A DNA stretch of 64,000 nt from UBA5158 sp963692955 (GTDB lineage Bacteria; Pseudomonadota; Gammaproteobacteria; DSM-16500): contig OY843587.1 in the NCBI GenBank assembly GCA_963692955.1, forward strand, positions 1,178,001 through 1,242,000, in the 5' to 3' direction. The notes under the pieces were generated by a model. The model made no database searches, was not told the DNA's origin, and saw only the letters and a program-made list of their open reading frames with translations. The translations under genes were made by a program, and so were the position numbers. Position 1 is the stretch's first letter. Every line of letters begins with the position of its first letter. Shown here in pieces: positions 33,369 through 42,759 of the stretch.

Positions 33369-34715
33369 ATGTCGGAAGTCGCAGTTGTCAATTTATTTAA
33401 TCCAGCCAAGCTGCAGCAGATGGTCGCGGATATTTTGCAAGAGATAAAAAAACAAGGGGCCTCCAGCGCCGAAGTGGATGTCGCCGTTAATAAAGGTTTT
33501 AGCACCATGGTGCGCATGGGCGATGTGGAAACCGTAGAGTATAACCAAGATAAAATTATCGAAATCACCGTTTATTTCGGCCAGCGCAGCGGCTCAGCGA
33601 GTTTATCTGACACCAGGCCTGCGGCCATCAAAGCGGCGATCGAAGCCGCCTGCAACATCGCGCGTTTCACCGATGAAGACCCTTTTTCCGGTTTGGCCGA
33701 CCGTGATTTACTAGCGTTTAATTACCCGCCGTCTGATATCTATTACCCCTGGAATATCAGCGTGCCGCAAGCAATTAAGTTAGGGTTGGAATGCGAAGCG
33801 ATCGCGTTGGCGAAAGACAAGCGCATTGTGAATTCAGAAGGTGTGAGTGTAGCCACGATCGAAGTGTGGAATGCTTACGGCAATAGTCATGGCTTTATCG
33901 GCGTGAGTCCGGTGACACGCCATGAATTAAGCGCTGTGCTGATCGCCAAAGAAGGCGATGAAATGCAGCGAGATTACAGTTATTCCGTCGCTTGCGATCC
34001 CACGGCACTTGAGTCGATCCAAAAAGTCGCCGACCAAGCGGTGACCCGCACCGTGCGACGCTTAGGCGGTCGACGCTTGCCGACGTGCGACGCGCCCGTG
34101 ATTTTCGCCGCAGAAGAAGCGCGGAGTTTGATGGGACATTTTCTGTCGGCAATTTCTGGAGGTAGCCTGTATCGCAAATCATCTTTCTTGCTCGATCATT
34201 TAGGCAAACAAGTTTTTCCCGCGCATATCACTATTCAGGAACAACCGAATTTGCCAAAGTGCATAGGCAGTTCGCCGTTTGACGATGACGGTGTGGCCAC
34301 GCGTGAAAATGTTTTTGTAGAAGATGGCATATTAAAAAGTTATTCTTTAGGAGCGTACTCCGCGCGTAAATTAAAAATGACGACCACCGCCAACGCTGGC
34401 GGCGTGCATAATCTTTTTATCAGTACGAGTAACAACGATTTACCTGCGTTAATTAAAAAAATGCATAAAGGATTATTGGTTACCGAGTTAATGGGTAACG
34501 GCGCCAACATCGTGACCGGTGATTATTCACGAGGTGCGGCGGGATTGTGGATCGAAAATGGCGAAGTGCAATTTCCCGTGGAAGAAATCACGATCGCGGG
34601 CAATTTGAAGGATATGTACTTAAATCTAGTCGAAGTCGGTAACGATGTAGATCATCGCGGCAATATCAACACCGGCTCAATATTGTTAGAAAATATGATG
34701 ATTGCCGGGGACTAA
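33369..34715 (+). CDS. pmbA: TldE/PmbA protease partner
   Basis: 448 residues, the second subunit of the TldD/TldE peptidase. The PmbA-type middle and C-terminal domains are recognisable (FAAEEARSLMGHFLSAISGG; TTANAGGVHNLFI; GNGANIVTGDYSRGAAGLWI). As expected for TldE, the HExxxH zinc motif of TldD is missing from the matching helix (EEARSLMGH), so catalysis resides in TldD. It has its own promoter region after the divergent His-rich gene. Confidence 0.95.
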   Translation: MSEVAVVNLFNPAKLQQMVADILQEIKKQGASSAEVDVAVNKGFSTMVRMGDVETVEYNQDKIIEITVYFGQRSGSASLSDTRPAAIKAAIEAACNIARFTDEDPFSGLADRDLLAFNYPPSDIYYPWNISVPQAIKLGLECEAIALAKDKRIVNSEGVSVATIEVWNAYGNSHGFIGVSPVTRHELSAVLIAKEGDEMQRDYSYSVACDPTALESIQKVADQAVTRTVRRLGGRRLPTCDAPVIFAAEEARSLMGHFLSAISGGSLYRKSSFLLDHLGKQVFPAHITIQEQPNLPKCIGSSPFDDDGVATRENVFVEDGILKSYSLGAYSARKLKMTTTANAGGVHNLFISTSNNDLPALIKKMHKGLLVTELMGNGANIVTGDYSRGAAGLWIENGEVQFPVEEITIAGNLKDMYLNLVEVGNDVDHRGNINTGSILLENMMIAGD

Positions 34716-34816
34716 TTTCCCCGCGCGTCATTTCAGTCATACTTCAGTTAGATAACAAAAAACTTCGCAAGCCATCGCGAGACTATTTTTAAAAATAAAT
34801 CTTGATGAGGTGCTTC

Positions 34817-37078
34817 ATGATAAGTCCTTCAACGGTTGTCGAAACGGCGGCGACCATTATTGCTTTGTCCGCTTACGGCGTAACGAAAATCCAATCTGAA
34901 TATCGTGAGCACTCCGAAAAAGTTTTAACCGATCAAATGCTAGGGATTCAATCGATTTACAACGAAAGTCTCAAAGATATGTTAGTCATCGGTCTGGGTG
35001 AAAATGCGGTCGTTAGCACGCCGCCGATTTTTATCATGGACGAAAAAGATCCCACAAAACCCGTTATTAAATCGCTAGTGTTGAACGAGCTTATTTTAAA
35101 AGACCTCGCTGATACTTATCCAGCCGTCAGCGCGGATTTGTTGGCGTATGGAGAACGTTTGCATAATGCGATGCAAGCCCTGCGCCAATTTTATTATTTA
35201 AGGACGGAGAAGCGTAATCGCATTCATAAAGGCAATAAGACGGATTTAACTTCGAGTATTTTGTCTTATTTAATTTTAATGATCAGCACGCATTGTTACA
35301 AATTCGAGGGTATTGAGACGACGATGACCTATCTGCGCGGGTTCCAAAAATTCGTCCAACGTTATGGTTCCTTTGGCGGTAAGGGCAAAAGAAGCGACCG
35401 CTATCAACACATGGCTAAGGTATATAAAGAATTAAGTATCGCGGAAAGTCTTTTGCTGCAATATAGCTTAACGCTTTCTTACACTAATTATCTTAATTTA
35501 TTGATTCCGAAAACGACGAGTTATTGCAATGAATTGCTGCGCTGCGCGTTGAAAATTATTACCCCCATCGAACATTGGGATTTGATTGAATATGTTAACG
35601 CACAGGATATTTTAGAGGGTAATATCAAAGATAAATTTGATTACGCGCATGAAGGCTTGCTTGGCGGCGGTGAAGTCATCCCCATCAAAGAATCGCCCAT
35701 GAAAGAAAAATTAAAAATTTGCGCGAAAAATTATTTAACCGCGATTAGATCGAATGATGATCCTGAAAATAAAGCCGCGTTTGTCGCGGACGATAAATTC
35801 TCCACTATGTTTACCAGACACGAATATCAACGCATTATGGAAGTCGCGCGCGACTGTAATAATTTCCTGACCTTAAAAATCAAACCTGAAAGTAATCAAA
35901 ATCTAAAGCGTTGGTTGCTGAAGAATGATGGCTTTATTGATAAACGTATAAAGGCCTATCAAGAAATCGTTGGTCTGATCAATAAAATGATTGTGTTAAT
36001 TTATTATAGCGCCCACTTATCCAATCGAGTGAAACAACTGGGTGAAATCTATGTGACTAACCCGCATCATTGCGTTTATATCTTCGAAATTTTTAAAGAG
36101 TTAGGCAACATTATTGATGAGCAAGATCAAATTGTCATGATGGCAACGATAGAAATTAACAAAGAAAATGGCCAGATAATGCCGGTAGCGCCTAGCCAAG
36201 TTGTGTATGAAAGATTAGGTTCAGTGCTAAGAGATATTCGCGACAACGTTACGCCCGTTATAAAAACTATTTACCGTAAACATACGGAGCATCCAAAAAG
36301 TATCAACGTCGATTTTAGTAAAGCGATAAAAGAAAATGTTAATCAAATGATTACCATCGCCAAACGTGTCGCGGATCAATATGGCATTAAGACTTTGTTA
36401 TCGGATCAAGTGAAGCACGAACCTTCACCTTTAGCTAGAAGTTCACCCTTAATCGCACACGATATTAAAGCCGATATTGAGCTTAAAGAAATAAAAGAAA
36501 ATAAAGATGAAAATGAGGAAAAAGGACTTCCCACCGCGCCACATGTACCGCGGTCAGTCAGTATGACTGCATTAGATATACCGCGCAATTCGGCGCCTCT
36601 CATCGCGCCACCTACTCTAGTGGAAAGATCGTCGGGGCCTAAAACCGGTGAGTTTAACGAGGAACTACTGAATAAAATTGGCAATACCATTCATAACACG
36701 ACTTTTAACGATCCTAAGCAAGCAAAAGAATATGCGGCTATTTATACTGCTATTACTGAACTGCGGGAAAAATGTGTGTCGTTACGTTTAGAAGATAGCA
36801 TAAAAAGGCAAAAAAAAGGTGAAAGCATAAGTAAACTCTTAAATATAGTTTGTGCCGACTTCGACTCATATTTAAATCTAGAACATAACGAGCGAATCTA
36901 CGCGGCGGAAAAATTTTTTAAAAAAATGCGCGGCACGCTCAATGACGCGAGTACCGCTTATTTGGATGTACATTCTAGTAATTATGGATTTTGGAATACA
37001 AACTCACGCAACCTAGCGAACAAAATCGTGGCTAAATGCGAACATTTAGCCCTTGTCAGTAAAAATGAATTGCCTTAA
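34817..37078 (+). CDS. Large unknown helical protein
   Basis: 753 residues, family not recognised. GAGG lies about six bases before the ATG at 34817; a TTG five codons earlier is less likely. Residues about 5-20 are mildly hydrophobic (TVVETAATIIALSAYG), perhaps a single membrane anchor. The rest is mostly helical and charged, with a disordered Pro/Ser-rich and Glu-rich linker at about 535-615 before a final helical domain. It is transcribed away from pmbA and meets the HPr gene tail to tail. I saw no PmrA-type TTAA pair in front. Length, lack of homology and architecture resemble secreted effectors of intracellular bacteria, but this is only a suggestion. Confidence 0.7.
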   Translation: MISPSTVVETAATIIALSAYGVTKIQSEYREHSEKVLTDQMLGIQSIYNESLKDMLVIGLGENAVVSTPPIFIMDEKDPTKPVIKSLVLNELILKDLADTYPAVSADLLAYGERLHNAMQALRQFYYLRTEKRNRIHKGNKTDLTSSILSYLILMISTHCYKFEGIETTMTYLRGFQKFVQRYGSFGGKGKRSDRYQHMAKVYKELSIAESLLLQYSLTLSYTNYLNLLIPKTTSYCNELLRCALKIITPIEHWDLIEYVNAQDILEGNIKDKFDYAHEGLLGGGEVIPIKESPMKEKLKICAKNYLTAIRSNDDPENKAAFVADDKFSTMFTRHEYQRIMEVARDCNNFLTLKIKPESNQNLKRWLLKNDGFIDKRIKAYQEIVGLINKMIVLIYYSAHLSNRVKQLGEIYVTNPHHCVYIFEIFKELGNIIDEQDQIVMMATIEINKENGQIMPVAPSQVVYERLGSVLRDIRDNVTPVIKTIYRKHTEHPKSINVDFSKAIKENVNQMITIAKRVADQYGIKTLLSDQVKHEPSPLARSSPLIAHDIKADIELKEIKENKDENEEKGLPTAPHVPRSVSMTALDIPRNSAPLIAPPTLVERSSGPKTGEFNEELLNKIGNTIHNTTFNDPKQAKEYAAIYTAITELREKCVSLRLEDSIKRQKKGESISKLLNIVCADFDSYLNLEHNERIYAAEKFFKKMRGTLNDASTAYLDVHSSNYGFWNTNSRNLANKIVAKCEHLALVSKNELP

Positions 37079-37125
37079 AAATTTTGTTGCACCTCTTTAA
37101 CCGCACAGCGACGAGGGAGAGGCGT

Positions 37126-37395
37126 TTACTCTTGTTCACCAAATTTATTATTCACCAGGGCGACAATCGCATCCCGCGCTTCATGCTCATCACCGCCAAT
37201 AATATTCAGTTGCAACACGCTATCTTTAGTCGCGCCCAAAGTGATCACGCCCATGATACTTTTCGCGTCGATAGTATGATCATTGCGAGTTAACTGAATT
37301 TTACTTTCAAAACGTTGCGCGGTGGCGACGAGTTTAGCCGCCGCGCGCGTGTGCAAACCTAACTTATTAATGATCGTTATGTCTTGCTGCAACAT
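37126..37395 (-). CDS. HPr-family phosphocarrier (NPr-like)
   Basis: 89 residues, standard HPr size. His15 in KLGLHTRAAAKLV is the phosphorylated residue and Ser46 in AKSIMG is at the regulatory Ser position. HPr accepts phosphate from enzyme I and passes it to EIIA proteins. The position at the end of the kdsD-lptB-hpf block matches npr (ptsO) of the nitrogen PTS in E. coli, so it is more likely NPr than sugar HPr. The usual neighbours ptsN and rapZ are missing, so its partner is unclear. It lies 5 bp after hpf. Confidence 0.9.
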   Translation of the reverse strand: MLQQDITIINKLGLHTRAAAKLVATAQRFESKIQLTRNDHTIDAKSIMGVITLGATKDSVLQLNIIGGDEHEARDAIVALVNNKFGEQE

Positions 37396-37400
37396 GAGAA

Positions 37401-37691
37401 TTACCGGTGGTCGCTAAGTTTTTCTTTGTGTTTGGTAATGAGCTTAACTAATTTATCTTCTAATAAATCGATGGCGCTATACATATCACTGGAATCAGCT
37501 TTCGCATGCAGTTTACTGCCGCGTAATTGTATCGTGCCTTCGGCGGTGTGTGTGACGTTTTCGATATGCAATGACACGTCTAATTTAATGATATGGCTAT
37601 CGCGTTGCTCCAAACGCTGAAGTTTGTCTTCGACGTATTTTTTTAATTCGGGAGTTAATTCGAATTTGAGGCTCGTAATGTGCATTTCCAT
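37401..37691 (-). CDS. hpf: Ribosome hibernation promoting factor (short HPF)
   Basis: 96 residues, the short HPF form. It begins with the typical beta strand and LTPELKKYVEDKLQRLEQ helix and ends in YSAIDLLEDKLVKLITKHKE. Short HPF, with RMF, joins 70S ribosomes into inactive 100S dimers in stationary phase. It directly follows lptB; in E. coli rpoN stands between these two genes but is absent here. Confidence 0.93.
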   Translation of the reverse strand: MEMHITSLKFELTPELKKYVEDKLQRLEQRDSHIIKLDVSLHIENVTHTAEGTIQLRGSKLHAKADSSDMYSAIDLLEDKLVKLITKHKEKLSDHR

Positions 37692-37713
37692 AGTGCTTCC
37701 TTTTTTTTAATAT

Positions 37714-38439
37714 TTACAAATTGAATTCTTCGCCAAGATAGACGGTCCTGACTTGTTTATTATTTAAAATCGTCGTCGGCGTGCCTTCACAAATAATTTC
37801 GCCTTGATTAACGATGTAAGCCCGTTCGCAAATGTCTAACGTTTCCCGCACGTTATGGTCGGTGATTAACACGCCGATACCGCGCTTGCTTAAATGTTTA
37901 ATGATTTGTTTCACGTCTAAGACCGAGATCGGATCGATACCCGCGAACGGTTCGTCGAGTAAAATAAATTTCGGTTCAATCGCCAACGCGCGCGCGATTT
38001 CCACCCGGCGTCTTTCACCGCCCGATAAACTCATGCCTAACGTATCGCGGATATGTTCAATTCGGAATTCTTCCAGCAATTGATTCAAAATATCATGTCG
38101 CTGCGCTTTGGTTAAATCCGTGCGTAATTCCAAAATCGCCATAATGTTATCGGCCACACTCAATTTGCGGAAAATAGACGCTTCTTGCGGCAAATAACTG
38201 ATGCCCAATTTCGCGCGCGCATGCACCGGCAGCAGCGTGATATTGGTATCGTCAAAAAATATTTCGCCGCCGCCGCAGCCGATCAAACCGACTATCATAT
38301 AAAACGAAGTGGTTTTGCCGGCGCCGTTCGGCCCCAACAAGCCGACGATTTCGCCGCGTTTGACTAACAGCGACACGTTTTTAACGACTTGGCGTGATTT
38401 GTAATGCTTGCTTAACTGGTGCGCGCGTATTGTATTCAT
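37714..38439 (-). CDS. lptB: LPS export ABC transporter ATPase LptB
   Basis: 241 residues. Walker A is GPNGAGKT (at about 35-42), the ABC signature LSGGERRRVEIARAL, and Walker B FILLDEPFAGID. LptB powers extraction of lipopolysaccharide from the inner membrane by LptFG and its passage over the LptC-LptA bridge. Its start overlaps the lptA stop by 4 bp, indicating translational coupling. Confidence 0.97.
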   Translation of the reverse strand: MNTIRAHQLSKHYKSRQVVKNVSLLVKRGEIVGLLGPNGAGKTTSFYMIVGLIGCGGGEIFFDDTNITLLPVHARAKLGISYLPQEASIFRKLSVADNIMAILELRTDLTKAQRHDILNQLLEEFRIEHIRDTLGMSLSGGERRRVEIARALAIEPKFILLDEPFAGIDPISVLDVKQIIKHLSKRGIGVLITDHNVRETLDICERAYIVNQGEIICEGTPTTILNNKQVRTVYLGEEFNL

Positions 38440-38942
38440 GACGGAATTTTTGTCGGCTGGATGATGATGGTTGCTCGGCCCTTATTGTTAGCGGGTGCGG
38501 AAATCGTTTGGTCTTTCATATTGTAAATGATCGTGGCGCCGTGAAAACTATTATCGCCTTGGGTCACGCTGACGTCGCCTGCCAACATCACCAACGATTT
38601 CAACGGATAAAATGTGATGATGTTAGCCTGCGCGTGAAAAATCAAATCGCCTTGCTTTGGCACCGTCCAGTAATCCGCCGGTGTTTTGGCGTTACCATAA
38701 GCGATCGCTTCTTCCATTTTATGTTGCTGATTGCTTTGCGTCGTGACTTTGTCCGCTTTAAGACGTGTGCCGCCTTGTTGGACGTCAACGTTGCCTTGAT
38801 AAATGTTGAAGCCGCTTTTGTAATTAAATAGCGTGGAATCAGCGGTGATATGCATGGTGGCCGCGCTGTCTTCCGGCAACGCTAAAGCGGCGAGGGGAGT
38901 GGTCAGCGCCGCGGCTAACAATATTTTAAGAATTAGGCGCAT
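38436..38942 (-). CDS. lptA: Periplasmic LPS transport protein LptA
   Basis: 168 residues with a signal peptide (about 1-20: MRLILKILLAAALTTPLAA). The body is the OstA/LptA beta-jellyroll with TLFNYKSGFNIYQGNVDVQQ and a later VMLAGDVSVTQGDN strand. LptA polymerises into the periplasmic bridge carrying lipopolysaccharide from LptC to LptD. AAGGTGA close before the ATG at 38942 sets the start; the frame is open 14 codons further, which would give no signal peptide. It overlaps lptC by 17 bp. Confidence 0.94.
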   Translation of the reverse strand: MRLILKILLAAALTTPLAALALPEDSAATMHITADSTLFNYKSGFNIYQGNVDVQQGGTRLKADKVTTQSNQQHKMEEAIAYGNAKTPADYWTVPKQGDLIFHAQANIITFYPLKSLVMLAGDVSVTQGDNSFHGATIIYNMKDQTISAPANNKGRATIIIQPTKIPS

Positions 38943-39498
38943 ATTCACCTTGAGCTTGCGAAAGTAATTTAATCGTATTGTCATTTAAGTTTGCCAGCAT
39001 GCCGATAGCATGCACTGTGGTATCCGGTTGAATGAAAGTCACGGCTAAATCCGTGCGCGCTAATTGTTGATCGGGAAAAATCGTTAATTCTTCCGTTTGT
39101 AAACTGGTCGCCGGATTTTCGATATCAGACGGATGATGAATAGTCACGTTACTCCAAAATAAAATTTCTTTCACGCCATCGGTCGTTTTCGCAAAATTCG
39201 CTTCGATAAACCAAGGCTGCGGGGATTTGCGGTAAATCGTCACGTGCGGCGCGAAAATATCGGTGCTATCGTTTTCCGGATAATGCACCATCTTCGGTGT
39301 GATTAACTGCATCGTCGGCTTGCCGTTCGCGCCGTATTGCATAGCGGTGACGACTTCCATGTAAGAGTCGGGTTTTTTTGGATCGTTGACCGGCGTGCCA
39401 CTATTGTCGTACGCGTGCGACACGATCACCGACCATGCGCTTAACCCCGCCGCGAAAATTAGCAGTAAACTGATGGAAAAGTTTTTCCGGGTTAACAA
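38926..39498 (-). CDS. lptC: LPS transport protein LptC
   Basis: 190 residues: one N-terminal membrane anchor (about 8-27) and a periplasmic jellyroll (YMEVVTAMQYGANGKPTMQL and following strands). LptC links the LptBFG ATPase to LptA. It lies 6 bp after kdsC and overlaps lptA. Sequence conservation in LptC is low; the call rests on fold-type motifs, anchor and gene order. Confidence 0.9.
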   Translation of the reverse strand: MLTRKNFSISLLLIFAAGLSAWSVIVSHAYDNSGTPVNDPKKPDSYMEVVTAMQYGANGKPTMQLITPKMVHYPENDSTDIFAPHVTIYRKSPQPWFIEANFAKTTDGVKEILFWSNVTIHHPSDIENPATSLQTEELTIFPDQQLARTDLAVTFIQPDTTVHAIGMLANLNDNTIKLLSQAQGEYAPNS

Positions 39499-39504
39499 GA
39501 CGGC

Positions 39505-40032
39505 TTACCTTTCTAAATAGTTTTGTATGATGGTGTCATACTTGTTTTGTGCTTGCAGAATCAATTCACATAATTCTCGCACCGCGCCGAGGCCGCCTTT
39601 TTTCTTAGTAACAAAATTGGCGTGTTCCCGCATGATGCGCGCCGCGTTCGGCACGCTGATACTTAAACCCACGCGCAGCATCACCGGCAAGTCCGGCAAA
39701 TCGTCACCCATGTACGCGACTTCATCGTCAGCGATATTTAATTTTTGTTTAATGTCATGGTAAGCGAGTAATTTATCAGAATAGCCTTGATAAACATGCG
39801 CGATAGCCAAATCTTGCATGCGCTTCGTGACCACCGATGACGAGCGCGCCGTGATGATGGCGACATCGATGCCGGCGGTGGCCAACATCCGCATTCCCAT
39901 GCCGTCTTGCACATGAAATGTTTTATCTTCGCTGCCATCCGGACGGTAGGTGAGCGCGCCAGTGGTTAACACGCCGTCGACGTCGAACACGACGAGGCGG
40001 ATTTTTTTTGCCTTGGCTAAAATGTCCTGCAT
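39505..40032 (-). CDS. kdsC: KDO-8-phosphate phosphatase
   Basis: 175 residues, a cap-less HAD phosphatase. Motif I is VVFDVDGVLT (about 13-22), Thr/Ser motif II in IITARSS, and motif IV in YMGDDLPDLP. It removes phosphate from KDO-8-phosphate to give KDO for the lipopolysaccharide inner core. It acts after the isomerase KdsD, whose stop overlaps this start by one base. Confidence 0.96.
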   Translation of the reverse strand: MQDILAKAKKIRLVVFDVDGVLTTGALTYRPDGSEDKTFHVQDGMGMRMLATAGIDVAIITARSSSVVTKRMQDLAIAHVYQGYSDKLLAYHDIKQKLNIADDEVAYMGDDLPDLPVMLRVGLSISVPNAARIMREHANFVTKKKGGLGAVRELCELILQAQNKYDTIIQNYLER

Positions 40033-41006
40033 TACATGACTCCGGCGCGTAAAATATCGTGTAAATGCACGACGCCGATCGGGTGCTGTTGATCATTCGT
40101 AACGATGAGCGAAGTAATTTTATAAGTTTCCATGATGTGCAGCGCTTCCGCCGCTAAAATATGGGGGCTGATGACTTTAGGATTTTTCGACATATAGTTC
40201 ATGACGTTGGCTTTCTCGACGCTGGCGTTATTATCAAACGCGCGCCGCACGTCGCCGTCGGTGAACACACCCGCGAGTTTGCCGTCACTGTGGATGACGG
40301 TGGTCATGCCTAATTTTTTCTGCGTGATTTCCACTAAAGCGTTTTTTAAAAAAGAATTGTAATCCACGCGCGGAATCGCGTCGCCAATATGCATGATGTC
40401 ATTTACTTTTAACAACAAACGCCGGCCTAATGTGCCGCCGGGATGCGATAACGCGAAATCTTCCGCGGTGAAGCCGCGGTTTTGCAACAGTGCGATGGCT
40501 AGCGCGTCGCCCATCGCAAGTGTCGCCGTCGTGCTGGAAGTAGGGGCAAGGCCGTGTGGGCAAGCTTCTTTTTCCACGCTGACATCGAGATTGATATTCG
40601 CGGTTAACGCTAACGTGGAATGAGGTTTGCCGGTAATGCTAATCAAAGGAATATCCAAGCGTTTTATAAAAGTCAGTATGCATAACAATTCTTCCGTTTC
40701 GCCGGAATTCGATAACGCCAAAATCACATCTTGATTGGTAATCATGCCAAAATCACCGTGTTTCGCTTCGCCCGGATGCACGAAGAAAGACGGGCTGCCG
40801 GTGCTGGCGAACGTCGCGGCGATTTTTTTGCCTATGTGTCCCGATTTACCCATGCCCATCACAATGACCCGTCCAGAGCAAGCGAGCAATAATTGACAAG
40901 CTTCCGCGAATTTATGGTCGATACGATTGACTAAAGCTTGGACTGCTTGCGCCTCCGTTTCCAGCACTGCGCGTCCTAACTCACAAAATTTATCTAAATC
41001 TTGCAT
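40032..41006 (-). CDS. kdsD: Arabinose-5-phosphate isomerase KdsD
   Basis: 324 residues: a SIS sugar isomerase domain (about 30-175, with MGMGKSGHIGKKIAATFAST) and two CBS motifs (about 205-324), the standard KdsD layout. It converts ribulose-5-phosphate to arabinose-5-phosphate, the first committed step to KDO. It is the first gene of the kdsD-kdsC-lptC-lptA-lptB-hpf-HPr block, divergent from mlaF across 173 bp. yrbG, which precedes kdsD in E. coli, is not present. Confidence 0.96.
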   Translation of the reverse strand: MQDLDKFCELGRAVLETEAQAVQALVNRIDHKFAEACQLLLACSGRVIVMGMGKSGHIGKKIAATFASTGSPSFFVHPGEAKHGDFGMITNQDVILALSNSGETEELLCILTFIKRLDIPLISITGKPHSTLALTANINLDVSVEKEACPHGLAPTSSTTATLAMGDALAIALLQNRGFTAEDFALSHPGGTLGRRLLLKVNDIMHIGDAIPRVDYNSFLKNALVEITQKKLGMTTVIHSDGKLAGVFTDGDVRRAFDNNASVEKANVMNYMSKNPKVISPHILAAEALHIMETYKITSLIVTNDQQHPIGVVHLHDILRAGVM

Positions 41007-41179
41007 ATCGGTCCTTAAATCGGTTTGATCCGCTATTTTACCTGTCTTGTCGGATGAATGAAAATTCTTTATTAAAGTGGCCTCAAAACCTCAAATATAT
41101 TATGATACTCCCTCGCTAAGAACGTAGGGATTTTTATGCTGTCATACTTTGTGTCCTCTGCTGGTATTCATACCACCGC

Positions 41180-41983
41180 ATGACTAATCTTGTAGAAATA
41201 AACCAATTATCGTTTGAGCGCAATGGCCGTCCCATTTTTGATGGGGTAGACATCGCTATTCAACGCGGCAAAGTGACGGCGATCATGGGACCTAGCGGCA
41301 CGGGTAAAACCACTTTGTTACGCTTAATCGGCGGCCAACTTCAACCTAACGGCGGTAAAATCTTAGTCGCGGGTGAAAACATCCACCAACTAAATCTTAA
41401 GTCGCTCTATAAGCTGCGAAAAAAAATGGGCATGCTTTTTCAAAGCGGCGGCCTCTTTACGCATTTAAATGTGTTTGAAAATGTCGCCTTCCCACTGCGC
41501 GAACATACGCAGTTAACCGATGATATGATTCGCACTCTCGTGTTATTAAAACTAGAAATGGTCGGTTTGCGTGGCGCTAGCGACTTGATGCCAAGCGAAT
41601 TATCCGGCGGTATGTCTAGACGCGTCGCGTTGGCGCGCGCGATTGCGTTAGATCCGGAATTAATAATGTATGACGAACCGTTGTCGGGCCAAGATCCAAT
41701 TTCGATGGGTGTGTTGATAAAATTAATCCGCACCTTGAATGACGCGTTAGGTTTAACCAGTATTATCGTGTCGCACGATGTGGCGGAAACGTTGAGTATC
41801 GCCGATTATGTGTATGTGATCGCGAATGGAAAAATCATTGGTCAAGGCACGCCGAATTCTATTAACAACGATAAATCAGCGCAAGTCAGACAATTCGTCG
41901 ATGGCTTGCCGGATGGCCCGGTGCCATTCCATTATCCTGCGCGGCCATTAGGAGTAGATTTGATGGAGACGACGCCATGCTGA
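41180..41983 (+). CDS. mlaF: Phospholipid transport ATPase MlaF
   Basis: 267 residues. Walker A GPSGTGKTTLLRLIGG, signature LSGGMSRRVALARAIA and Walker B LIMYDEPLSGQD are intact. MlaF is the ATPase of the MlaFEDB complex, which moves phospholipids between the inner membrane and periplasmic MlaC to keep the outer membrane asymmetric. First gene of mlaFEDCB; its stop overlaps the mlaE start by 7 bp. Confidence 0.96.
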   Translation: MTNLVEINQLSFERNGRPIFDGVDIAIQRGKVTAIMGPSGTGKTTLLRLIGGQLQPNGGKILVAGENIHQLNLKSLYKLRKKMGMLFQSGGLFTHLNVFENVAFPLREHTQLTDDMIRTLVLLKLEMVGLRGASDLMPSELSGGMSRRVALARAIALDPELIMYDEPLSGQDPISMGVLIKLIRTLNDALGLTSIIVSHDVAETLSIADYVYVIANGKIIGQGTPNSINNDKSAQVRQFVDGLPDGPVPFHYPARPLGVDLMETTPC

Positions 41984-42759
41984 CGAGAGTAGCGGACTTA
42001 GGCCGCTGGGGCATCACGACCTTATGTGATTTAGGTAAAGCGGGAATTTTATTATTCGAAGTGGTTTTTCGTTTACCCAATTTTAAAAAAGGCTTGCCGT
42101 TAACCGTTCAACAAATTTATGCCGAAGGCGTATTATCCCTAGTAATCATTATCGTTTCGGGATTATTCATCGGCATGGTCGTGGCGCTGCAAGGCTATCA
42201 CACGTTGGTGAAATTTGGCGCCGCGCAGCAATTAGGGCCGTTAGTCGCATTAAGTGTGACGCGCGAATTAGGCCCGGTCGTGACCGCGTTATTATTCGCA
42301 GGCCGCGCCGGTTCCGCAGTGACGGCGGAAATTGGCTTGATGAAAGCGACTGAGCAATTGTCGAGTATGGAAATGATGGCGGTGAATCCCGTGCATCGCG
42401 TGGTCGCGCCGCGCGTATGGGGGGGATTTATTTCCATGCCGCTGTTGACGATTATTTTTAACACGGTCGCGATTTACGGCGCGTTTTTAGTCGGCGTGAA
42501 ATGGCTAGGCTTAGACAGCGGCGCGTTTTGGTCTAACATGCAAACGTCCGTGGATTTTCATTTGGATGTCGTGAACGGTCTGCTTAAAAGCGTCGTATTT
42601 GGTTTAGTCATCGTTTGGATCGCGGTCTATCAAGGTTACACTGCGGTGCCCACTTCGGCGGGCATCGCGGGAGCAACAACACGTTCAGTGGTCTATTCAT
42701 CTCTAGCGATTCTAGGGTTGGATTTCGTATTAACCGCCATGATGATTGGGGGATGGTGA
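41977..42759 (+). CDS. mlaE: Phospholipid transport permease MlaE
   Basis: 260 residues with five or six membrane segments and the MlaE-family core SVTRELGPVVTALLFAGRAG followed by the GLMKATEQLSSMEMMAVNP loop. It forms the transmembrane pore of the Mla ABC transporter. It overlaps mlaF by 7 bp and mlaD by one base. Confidence 0.96.
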   Translation: MLTRVADLGRWGITTLCDLGKAGILLFEVVFRLPNFKKGLPLTVQQIYAEGVLSLVIIIVSGLFIGMVVALQGYHTLVKFGAAQQLGPLVALSVTRELGPVVTALLFAGRAGSAVTAEIGLMKATEQLSSMEMMAVNPVHRVVAPRVWGGFISMPLLTIIFNTVAIYGAFLVGVKWLGLDSGAFWSNMQTSVDFHLDVVNGLLKSVVFGLVIVWIAVYQGYTAVPTSAGIAGATTRSVVYSSLAILGLDFVLTAMMIGGW

